Shown here: positions 1 through 5,126 of the stretch, one piece after another
Layout of the letters: each line of letters opens with the position of its first letter
Numbering within the stretch: position 1 is the first letter of the stretch
DNA from: Thermoplasmata archaeon
GTDB lineage: Archaea > Thermoplasmatota > Thermoplasmata > UBA184
Direction of reading: 5' to 3'
Assembly: GCA_021827545.1 (NCBI GenBank)
Contig: JAKAVH010000187.1
Location: forward strand, 1-6,594
Length of the DNA stretch: 6,594 nucleotides
Notes under the pieces: generated by a model
What the model was told of the DNA's origin: nothing
What the model saw: only the letters and a program-made list of their open reading frames with translations
Database searches by the model: none
Made by a program: the position numbers and the translations under genes

Positions 1-170
1 TATTCATACCTGCCGCTGGGCGACGGTGCCTCCCGGAATCGACCTCTGACCAGCCTTTGACGCCCGGCCCCCCGGTGTCGGCGAGCCCCGGGCTGAGATT
101 GCGGGGGTGGGGATTGGTCACGGAGGGGGGCAATGTCCGACCCGGTCGCGGCGCGGGGACAAACGTCGGT
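1..170. other. Non-coding stretch downstream of the integrase
   Basis: No credible gene is seen here; plus-strand reading frames that cross it run antisense to the integrase and match nothing I recognise. It holds a possible stem (GCCCGG at 62-67 with CCGGGC at 88-93, 20 nt loop), three G runs on the plus strand (103-107, 109-112, 125-130) and a small dyad CGACC-C-GGTCG at 138-148. None is followed by a T tract on the minus strand, so I do not call a terminator for the integrase. The stretch could be the interior of an integrated element. Confidence 0.4.
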
Positions 171-1358
171 TCAGCCCTGGCGGATGACCGCCCGGTCCAT
201 TCCCATCGCGGAAACAAACCGCCAGCCCCCGGTCAGGAACCTCGGCAGCTCCTCCACGCTCACCAGCTTCTCGCTGGGCGCAGCCGATGCGCCGGGGACC
301 TTCTTCCGAATCAAGGCCCGTGCCTCCTCGACCGACAGCCGGGCCGTATCAATCTGGCGCAGCTCCTCGTCGGTGTATCCCATCACGCCGAGAATCGTCT
401 TCAGCACCTCCGCGTGCGTGGTCGCCCGGTTCAGAAGAGGGAATGAGGATAGGAGCGGCTCGCACCGTCGGTACGCCTCCCGCATGTCCTCGACGAGGGT
501 CGGAGTCAGGCGGGGCCGACCGAGGGTGTAGTGCGGCTGGGTGATGTCCCCGTGATGGCCGAGCCAGAACTCGGTGTAGGCGTGCGCCACCTTGCCCTGG
601 GACTCGGCGATCAGCACCTGGGAGGCGAAGAACGAGCGCAGCACGTAAGGGCGCTGGCCGGTGAACCCGCCATCCTGAAAGGCCGTTCGAACGGCGTCCG
701 AGACGTTCAGCGCGCGAATGAACGGCTTGTCGACATTCCGGGCGTGGATCAGGTCGGTCTCCGGGCCCAGAGTCTCGCCCTGGGCCAACCGCTCGGCGAG
801 ATACTCCCGGACGTACCCGCACCCTTCCTCTCCGAGGAAGGTGAGGTAGCCGTGCCGGGCCTTCGACAGTTCCGATCGGACGACGACGAGGGAGGGGGTG
901 TGAGAGAAAGCCACCTGTTCCCGGCCGATGCGAAGTTCCGGGAGGTCCTTGAGTCGGAGCCCGTCGGTTCCGAGGTAGTTGCCCAGAACCTGGGGGCGGA
1001 CCCCGGAGAACGCCATGAAGGCGCAGATGACGCGGTTCCTGGGCGTGGCGTCCTTGAGAATGGCTCGCAATTCGTCTTGGGAGGGGACCCGCTCATTGGC
1101 GAGGGTCGGAGCCTTCTGGGCGTCCCGGACCTTGACGGGCAGATCGATCTTGATGCCATGGTGGAGGAGCCACGACTTGACGGCCTTGAGATGGGTCGCG
1201 GTCGAGGAGCCGGCCTGTCCGCGCTTCTGCTCGGCTTGGACGTAGTCGAGCAAGAGGTCGCGGAGCCGCGGCGGCTCCATGGAGACCAGCGTCCGCGGTC
1301 GGACCCGCATGAGGCGGCAGAAGAGGGAGAGCGAGCGAAGCCGCACATCGGCGGTCAC
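171..1358 (-). CDS. Archaeal-type tyrosine recombinase / integrase
   Basis: Site-specific recombinase that cuts and rejoins DNA through a covalent phosphotyrosine link, typically to insert or excise a mobile element. From the GTG at 1358 it is 395 aa. An N-terminal SAM-like core-binding region (about 1-80) precedes the catalytic domain. Visible catalytic residues are R121 (SGVRP), K156 (ELSKARHG), R241 in RPYVLRS, H268 in WLGHHGD and nucleophile Y277 in QPHYT. The HxxR histidine is replaced by Y238; I recall this YxLR form from archaeal integrases. The C-terminal tail (about 365-393, with GGWRFVSAM) also resembles that family, so the 3' end looks complete. The true start is unresolved: the frame stays open upstream and 1359-1409 encodes DDPDLRRWWENLAQGSR, typical of the family N-terminus, but no in-frame ATG, GTG or TTG lies there. 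A CTG at 1412 would give 413 aa. The gene lies 3' of and codirectional with tRNA-Glu, suggesting an integrated element or its remnant. Confidence 0.9.
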   Translation of the reverse strand: MTADVRLRSLSLFCRLMRVRPRTLVSMEPPRLRDLLLDYVQAEQKRGQAGSSTATHLKAVKSWLLHHGIKIDLPVKVRDAQKAPTLANERVPSQDELRAILKDATPRNRVICAFMAFSGVRPQVLGNYLGTDGLRLKDLPELRIGREQVAFSHTPSLVVVRSELSKARHGYLTFLGEEGCGYVREYLAERLAQGETLGPETDLIHARNVDKPFIRALNVSDAVRTAFQDGGFTGQRPYVLRSFFASQVLIAESQGKVAHAYTEFWLGHHGDITQPHYTLGRPRLTPTLVEDMREAYRRCEPLLSSFPLLNRATTHAEVLKTILGVMGYTDEELRQIDTARLSVEEARALIRKKVPGASAAPSEKLVSVEELPRFLTGGWRFVSAMGMDRAVIRQG

Positions 1359-1478
1359 GCGCGAGCCTTGGGCAAGATTCTCCCACCACCTGCGGAGGTC
1401 GGGGTCGTCCAGGCGGACGGTGCGCCGGGGGCGGAGGCGCGGAGGACGGGCTATGAGAGGGGCATCAACGTAGTATGG

Positions 1479-1484
1479 TATAAA
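1479..1484 (-). promoter_or_regulatory. TATA-box-like element upstream of the integrase
   Basis: The minus strand reads GGGTTTATACC here, the clearest AT-rich hexamer (TTTATA) in an otherwise GC-rich stretch and 17 nt beyond the tRNA 3' end. Archaeal TATA boxes centre about 26-27 nt before transcription starts, which would put the start near 1455. That lies upstream of the integrase GTG at 1358 and of the CTG at 1412, so the box fits a dedicated integrase promoter. The upstream BRE is not convincing. The motif is nearly palindromic, so its direction is inferred from the gene it faces. Confidence 0.5.
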
Positions 1485-1501
1485 CCCACCGAATAAGGGA
1501 G

Positions 1502-1601
1502 TGCTCCCGGCGGGATTTGAACCCGCGTCGGAGGGTTTCCTCGACGTCGCTCGGGACGTCTCGAAGGCCCTCTATCCTTGGCCGGACTAGACTACGGGAG
1601 C
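1502..1601 (-). tRNA. tRNA-Glu (anticodon UUC), intron-containing
   Basis: Inserts glutamate at GAA and GAG codons. Exon 1 is 1562-1601 (40 nt) and exon 2 is 1502-1536 (35 nt), giving a 75 nt mature tRNA. The acceptor stem GCTCCCG/CGGGAGC pairs perfectly, the T stem is GCGGG/CCCGC with loop TTCAAAT, and the anticodon stem is GAGGG/CCCTC. The D stem GTCT/GGAT has two G-U wobbles. T8, A14, G15, G18 and G19 are present, the variable loop is four bases (CGAC), and the discriminator is A73. CCA is not encoded. The spliced anticodon loop reads CCTTCGA, so position 33 is C instead of the near-universal U. The gene starts 54 nt past the phoU stop; the only AT-rich patch upstream is CACTTCAAA around 1630-1638, a weak promoter candidate, so readthrough from pst is also possible. 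Confidence 0.95.
1537..1561 (-). other. tRNA-Glu intron, 25 nt, bulge-helix-bulge
   Basis: The intron lies between positions 37 and 38 of the tRNA, the canonical archaeal site. The fold has every part of a standard BHB: the anticodon stem; a 4 bp central helix formed by loop bases CCTT (32-35) with intron GAGG; a three-base bulge CG|A at the 5' splice site; a three-base bulge AA|A at the 3' site; and an inner 6 bp stem GACGTC/GACGTC closed by the loop CCGAGC. The archaeal tRNA splicing endonuclease cuts after the second base of each bulge, which gives these ends exactly. Both arms of the inner stem are the same self-complementary hexamer. Confidence 0.92.
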
Positions 1602-1648
1602 AGACCGGGCTCCCTATCCGCCCCGGGGTTTGAAGTGTTCCGTCCTCG

Positions 1649-1669
1649 ACCGGGGTCACGGTCCCCGGT
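1649..1669 (-). other. Hairpin spanning the phoU stop codon
   Basis: A perfect 7 bp stem, ACCGGGG/CCCCGGT, encloses a 7 nt loop that contains the phoU TGA (1656-1658). It is the strongest short inverted repeat I noticed at the end of the pst operon. No T tract follows, so it is not a classical terminator. It could protect the 3' end of the mRNA or separate it from the tRNA that starts 48 nt downstream, or it may be chance in GC-rich DNA. Confidence 0.4.
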
Positions 1670-2390
1670 TCGGCTCGAGGGCGTAGGGTCGGTACGAGTG
1701 GCGAGGGAGGTACTCCGCCCGCCGTTGGCCGGTCGCCGCGTAGATGGTCCGTTCGCAGATCTTGCAGGAGTTGTCGGCGATCCGTTCGAAGTGGCGGGCT
1801 ACGAGGAGGGTCCCCGAGAGCCGCGGCGCGAGCAGCGGGTCGTGGACGAGCTCCCGGACGATCAGACGGGTCGCCTGGCGATGCATCCGGTCGACCGCGT
1901 CGTCCCGCGCGAAGAGCCCTCTCGCGAGCTCGGCGTCGCTCCGCTCCATCGCCGCGAGCGCCTGGCGGACCATCTCTTCGACGGTCTCCGCCATCGTGTC
2001 GAGGAGCGTCAGGATCTCGTCGGGCACATCGTGCCCTTCGGAAGGGGTCGTGATGCGGGCCATGTCGAAGCCGAGCCGGCCCATCCGGTCGAGGTGGGTC
2101 GTGGCCTTGAGGAGGGCCGCCGCCGCTCGGAGATCCCCGGCGGCCGGCTGCCGGGTCACCAGGAAGCCGATGACCTCGTGCTCGAGCGCCTGGTCGAACC
2201 GGTCCAGCTCCGTGTCCCGATCGAGCACCTTCTGGGCGAGCTCGAGATCCCCCGAGCGGAACGCCGTCCAGCCGTCATGAACCATGGAGAGGGCCCAGTG
2301 GCCCATCTCCGCTGCGCGGCGTCTCAGCAGGTCCAGCTCGGATCCCAGTCGGCGATGGGTCTCGGTCTCGGGGGGCGTGTCGTCGGTCAT
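1656..2390 (-). CDS. phoU: PhoU-family phosphate transport regulator
   Basis: Cytoplasmic helical protein that in characterised systems restrains the Pst transporter and dampens phosphate-starvation signalling. The 244 aa length is normal for the two-repeat PhoU fold. Repeat one spans about 15-115 and repeat two about 120-222. The second carries the family metal-ligand signature intact, with E202, D206 and N207 in FERIADN and E213 in KICE. The matching segment of the first repeat reads HLDRMGRLG, so D101 replaces the usual Glu and R105 stands where Asp is expected. There is no signal peptide or membrane segment. The tail after about 222 is Arg- and Pro-rich and probably disordered. The ATG overlaps the pstB stop (ATGA), and a GGGAG ribosome-binding site at 2397-2401 leaves six bases before it, so the start is secure. 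I see no archaeal two-component partner in the window, so its target is probably the transporter itself. Confidence 0.95.
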   Translation of the reverse strand: MTDDTPPETETHRRLGSELDLLRRRAAEMGHWALSMVHDGWTAFRSGDLELAQKVLDRDTELDRFDQALEHEVIGFLVTRQPAAGDLRAAAALLKATTHLDRMGRLGFDMARITTPSEGHDVPDEILTLLDTMAETVEEMVRQALAAMERSDAELARGLFARDDAVDRMHRQATRLIVRELVHDPLLAPRLSGTLLVARHFERIADNSCKICERTIYAATGQRRAEYLPRHSYRPYALEPNRGP

Positions 2391-3160
2391 CCGAATCTCC
2401 CTGTGATGTACTCTTGCGTCAGCCGTTCCTGCGGGCGCTCGAAGAGGTCCGCCGTCGGGCCGTACTCGACCAGGCGTCCCTGGTACAGGAAGGCCGTCCG
2501 GCTCGCAACCCGCGCCGCTTGGGGGAGGTTATGGGTCACGATGATCACCGCATAGTCCTGCTTGAGCTCCGCGAACAGCGCTTCGACCTTCTGGGCCGCG
2601 ATCGGGTCAAGGCTCGAGGTCGGTTCGTCAAACAGGAGCACCTTCGGCTCGATGGCGAGCGCCCGGGCGATGCACAGGCGCTGCTGCTGACCGCCCGAAA
2701 GCTCGAGCGCCGGCTGGTCGAGGTCGGATCCGATCTCGCTCCAGAGACCGGCCCGGGAAAGTGAGCGGCGCACGGTCTTCTCGACCACCTCCTCGTCCGT
2801 CCGCAAGAGGCGGAGGCCGAACGCGACGTTCTCGTAGACCGACATCGGAAAGACGGCGGGTCGCTGGAACACCATCCCGATCCGCTGCCGGACGAGGACC
2901 GGGTTCACGGCCCGGTCGTAGATGTCCTGCCCCCGATAGCGGACCGTGCCCTCGACCCGGAGACCGGGGCTCGAGTCGATCATGCGGTTGAGCGTGCGGA
3001 TGAACGTCGTCTTCCCGCAACCGGAGGGGCCGATGATGCCGGTCACGTCCTTGTCGGGGAATTCGATCGAGATGTCGGAGAGGATCGCGCGCGTCGGGGC
3101 ATGGACGCTCAGGTGTTCGACCGAGAGGACGGGCGCGAGTTCGGGTACGGGGGCGATCAT
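2387..3160 (-). CDS. pstB: Phosphate ABC transporter ATP-binding protein PstB
   Basis: ATPase on the cytoplasmic face that hydrolyses ATP to drive phosphate import through PstC and PstA. At 257 aa it matches the usual PstB length. All ABC motifs are present in order: Walker A GPSGCGKTT (44-52), Q-loop Q99 in MVFQRP, signature LSGGQQQR (154-161), Walker B VLLFDEP (174-180), D-loop SSLD (182-185) and switch H210 in VTHN. The FQRP form of the Q-loop and the RTLNRM segment after Walker A are typical of PstB compared with other ABC ATPases. Walker A ends in TT where many PstB proteins have ST, a conservative change. The ATG overlaps the pstA stop (ATGA) and follows GAGGT at 3169-3173 with eight bases between. 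The frame stays open upstream through pstA, but that part is out of frame with pstA and is not coding. The stop overlaps the phoU start. Confidence 0.98.
   Translation of the reverse strand: MIAPVPELAPVLSVEHLSVHAPTRAILSDISIEFPDKDVTGIIGPSGCGKTTFIRTLNRMIDSSPGLRVEGTVRYRGQDIYDRAVNPVLVRQRIGMVFQRPAVFPMSVYENVAFGLRLLRTDEEVVEKTVRRSLSRAGLWSEIGSDLDQPALELSGGQQQRLCIARALAIEPKVLLFDEPTSSLDPIAAQKVEALFAELKQDYAVIIVTHNLPQAARVASRTAFLYQGRLVEYGPTADLFERPQERLTQEYITGRFG
2397..2401 (-). promoter_or_regulatory. Ribosome-binding site for phoU
   Basis: GGGAG followed by ATTCGG and the ATG at 2390, inside the end of pstB. Spacing and sequence fit the anti-Shine-Dalgarno end of archaeal 16S rRNA. It confirms the start that overlaps the pstB stop codon. 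Confidence 0.6.
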
Positions 3161-4077
3161 TGGTAGAGACCTCGGAGGCGGCGACGGTAACGGTCGGAGA
3201 GCAGCTGCACCGCGACGTTCAGGCCGAGGACCAGGAGGATCGAGAGGAACGCCGCCTGGAAGGCGAGGGCCAGGAAATGGCCGAAGGTCGACGGGAAGTC
3301 GTAGAACTGCCAGATCGCCACCGCGAGCGTGCCGGTCGGCTGCATCAGGCTCGTGATGGGCGTCGAGTTGAAGCCGGCCGTGTAGAGGATCGGCGCGGCC
3401 TCCCCGAGTCCGAGCGCCATCGCAAAGAAGACCCCGGTCAGGATCGTGGGGATCGCGATGGGGAAGGCCACGCGGAGCAGATACTGGTGGCGCCGGCTTC
3501 CCAAGGCGAGGGCCGCTTCGCGCTGGGCGGACGGGACGCTGGACAGGGCGACGTCGGTCGTCCGGTAGACGTAGGGGGTCATGAAGATCCCGAGCGTGAT
3601 CGCTCCGGCGAGCGCGGTGAACCCCCAGCCGGCGTAGATCACCAGCAGAAAGTAGCCGAAGTAGCCGAGCACGATCGCGGGCACGCCGGCGAGCAGGTTC
3701 CCGGCGACGCGCGCGATCCGTGCGGCCCGCGGGGGTGCGTACTCGCTCGTGTAAAAGCCGGCGACGACGCCGAGCGCCGTGGAGATTCCGGTCGCGATCG
3801 CGATGATGACGAGCGTCCCCTCGATCATCGGGTACAGCCCGCCACCGGTCCCGACCTGGTTCTCTGTGAGGGTGGCCCACGTGAGGGTGGGCAGGGCCTT
3901 CGTCGAGACCCAGTACAGCATGTCGAACAGCGGGTAGAGGACGACGACGAACGCCGCGAGCAGCGCCCAGCCGATCGCCCGGTCGAACCAGAGGCGACGG
4001 CGTAGCCGACCCGCGCTCTGAAGCAGCTCCCCACCCGCGACGCGGGAGGTCCCGGCCATGATCTCCCCGTACCTCAT
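3157..4077 (-). CDS. pstA: Phosphate ABC transporter permease PstA
   Basis: One of the two membrane subunits forming the phosphate channel, paired with PstC. At 306 aa it has about six hydrophobic segments, near 34-50, 87-108, 121-150, 154-172, 202-225 and 268-292. The cytoplasmic EAA loop that docks on PstB is at about 187-203 (EAALALGSRRHQYLLRV), followed by the family motif LGEAAPILYTAG at 224-235. A basic N-terminus (RLRRR at 24-28) before the first segment fits the cytoplasmic-side-positive rule. The ATG at 4077 overlaps the pstC stop as ATGA. A second in-frame ATG at 4059 has GGGGAG three bases upstream and GAGGT further off, so translation may instead begin there and give 300 aa; I keep the overlapping start because two other junctions of the operon have the same layout. 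The stop overlaps the pstB ATG. Confidence 0.97.
   Translation of the reverse strand: MRYGEIMAGTSRVAGGELLQSAGRLRRRLWFDRAIGWALLAAFVVVLYPLFDMLYWVSTKALPTLTWATLTENQVGTGGGLYPMIEGTLVIIAIATGISTALGVVAGFYTSEYAPPRAARIARVAGNLLAGVPAIVLGYFGYFLLVIYAGWGFTALAGAITLGIFMTPYVYRTTDVALSSVPSAQREAALALGSRRHQYLLRVAFPIAIPTILTGVFFAMALGLGEAAPILYTAGFNSTPITSLMQPTGTLAVAIWQFYDFPSTFGHFLALAFQAAFLSILLVLGLNVAVQLLSDRYRRRLRGLYQ
3169..3173 (-). promoter_or_regulatory. Ribosome-binding site for pstB
   Basis: GAGGT lies eight bases before the ATG at 3160, inside the last codons of pstA. It selects the ATGA-overlap start and rejects longer versions of the open frame that run antiregister through pstA. Confidence 0.6.
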
Positions 4078-5108
4078 CGGACCAGGAGCCCCCCTCCACC
4101 GCCCACCGTAGTCGCGGTCGCGATCTCGGTGTGCGTCAGTCGCTGGGCGACCAAGTTCACGATCAGCGCGATCGCGAGCAGGACCAGGGCGATCTCGACC
4201 AGGAACTTGAGCAGGTACGGATAGATGAAGGCGCTATCGAGCTGGTAGAAGATGAACGACGCCTGGGTGGTCGACGCCGAGTACAGGCTGACCGGCAGCT
4301 TCGGTACCCCCCCGATCACCATCGCCACCGCCACGCTCTCGCCGACCGCGCGGCCGAAGCCGAGAAGGACGGCACTTCCGATGCCGAGGCGGGCCGTGCG
4401 CATGCGGACGCGTCGTGCGACCTCCCATCGGGTGGCCCCGAGGGCGAGCCCGGCCTCGACCAGTTCGCTCGGGACGTTGCGCAGGGCCTCCCGCATCAGC
4501 GCGGTCGTCAGCGGGATGATCATGATCGTCAGGATGAACACCGCGAGGAGGATCGAGAAGGGCCCGATGTCGGACGCCGGGCCTCCGAAGCCGGGCAGCC
4601 AACCGAGGAGGGCCCGCAGACCGGGTTCGAGAGTGAGACCGAAGTACGGGGCCAGGACCACGAACCCCCAGATCCCGTAGACGACGCTCGGGATACCGGC
4701 CAGGAGGTTCGTAAGGATCGTCAGCACCCGGCTCGGAAGGGGCGGCAGATAGACGACGATCGAGATCGACAACGCGAGGCTGAGCGCGGTCGCAAGGAGG
4801 AGCGCCAGTCCGGCGGTGATCGCCGTCCCGGCGACGAACGTGCCGATCCCCCAGCTGGATCCGCCCGGTGATGAGGGGAGGAAGTTGTAGTTGAACGACC
4901 AGAACGAGGGACCGAAGTCGTAGAGGTCGCTCGCGAAGAGGAGGACCCCGGTCACCAGCACGACCAGGAGGAGGGGAATGAGGGCGAGCGGGCTGCCGAT
5001 CCACGCCCTCAGGGTGGAGGGGGGACGGCGCGCGCGGTCGGAACGAACGGGCGCCGCGGGCTCTCCGCCCGCGGACACCGGAATGGGTTGGACGCCGGAC
5101 GCGCTCAC
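4074..5108 (-). CDS. pstC: Phosphate ABC transporter permease PstC
   Basis: Membrane subunit that pairs with PstA to form the phosphate channel. Residues are numbered from the GTG at 5114. Six hydrophobic segments lie near 41-61, 93-122, 129-157, 185-207, 238-257 and 301-325. The EAA loop contacting PstB is at about 217-233 (ELVEAGLALGATRWEV), and the strongly conserved PstC motif GRAVGESVAVAMVIGG follows at 244-259. The N-terminal 35 residues are Pro-, Ala- and Arg-rich and probably a disordered cytoplasmic tail; the C-terminus ends in a Gly-rich stretch. Two GTG codons compete as start. The one at 5114 sits inside a GAGGTG ribosome-binding match, so I prefer the one at 5108, giving 344 aa. 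The gap after pstS is only 18 bases, and the stop overlaps the pstA ATG. Confidence 0.97.
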   Translation of the reverse strand: MSASGVQPIPVSAGGEPAAPVRSDRARRPPSTLRAWIGSPLALIPLLLVVLVTGVLLFASDLYDFGPSFWSFNYNFLPSSPGGSSWGIGTFVAGTAITAGLALLLATALSLALSISIVVYLPPLPSRVLTILTNLLAGIPSVVYGIWGFVVLAPYFGLTLEPGLRALLGWLPGFGGPASDIGPFSILLAVFILTIMIIPLTTALMREALRNVPSELVEAGLALGATRWEVARRVRMRTARLGIGSAVLLGFGRAVGESVAVAMVIGGVPKLPVSLYSASTTQASFIFYQLDSAFIYPYLLKFLVEIALVLLAIALIVNLVAQRLTHTEIATATTVGGGGGLLVR

Positions 5109-5111
5109 GAC

Positions 5112-5117
5112 CACCTC
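5112..5117 (-). promoter_or_regulatory. Ribosome-binding site that decides the pstC start
   Basis: The minus strand reads CGAGGTGGTCGTG, close to the GGAGGTGATC complement of archaeal 16S rRNA. GAGG (5114-5117) is five bases from the GTG at 5108 but overlaps the GTG at 5114. A ribosome held by this site would therefore start at 5108. Confidence 0.55.
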
Positions 5118-5126
5118 GAGGCTGCC

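Noticed and set aside
25..50. Possible second attachment site: CCGGGAGGCAC on the minus strand resembles CCGGGAGCAC at the tRNA 3' end
   Set aside because: The match needs an inserted base and falls apart in the T arm. True attachment repeats are usually exact, and a short GC-rich match is expected by chance.
62..93. Possible terminator hairpin downstream of the integrase
   Set aside because: The stem is only 6 bp with a 20 nt loop and no T tract follows on the minus strand.
103..130. Possible G-quadruplex
   Set aside because: Only three separate G runs of three or more are present, with a 12 nt loop between two of them, so a four-tract structure would need splitting of a run.
531..1496. 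Long plus-strand open frame antisense to the integrase
   Set aside because: The minus strand encodes recognisable integrase catalytic motifs across the same bases. The plus-strand product has no family features and is explained by high GC and few stop codons.
1578..2555. Long plus-strand open frame antisense to phoU and the end of pstB
   Set aside because: It crosses the tRNA 5' region and two well-supported genes; the translation is Arg-, Gly- and Glu-rich with no recognisable motif.
3160..4005. Plus-strand open frame antisense to pstA, rich in Asp, Arg and Glu
   Set aside because: It mirrors codons of hydrophobic membrane segments on the other strand and matches no known fold or family.
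3161..4099. Upstream extension of the pstB reading frame through pstA
   Set aside because: This part is out of frame with pstA, which is unambiguously coding there; the pstB homology, the ATGA overlap and the ribosome-binding site all place the start at 3160. It is not a fusion.
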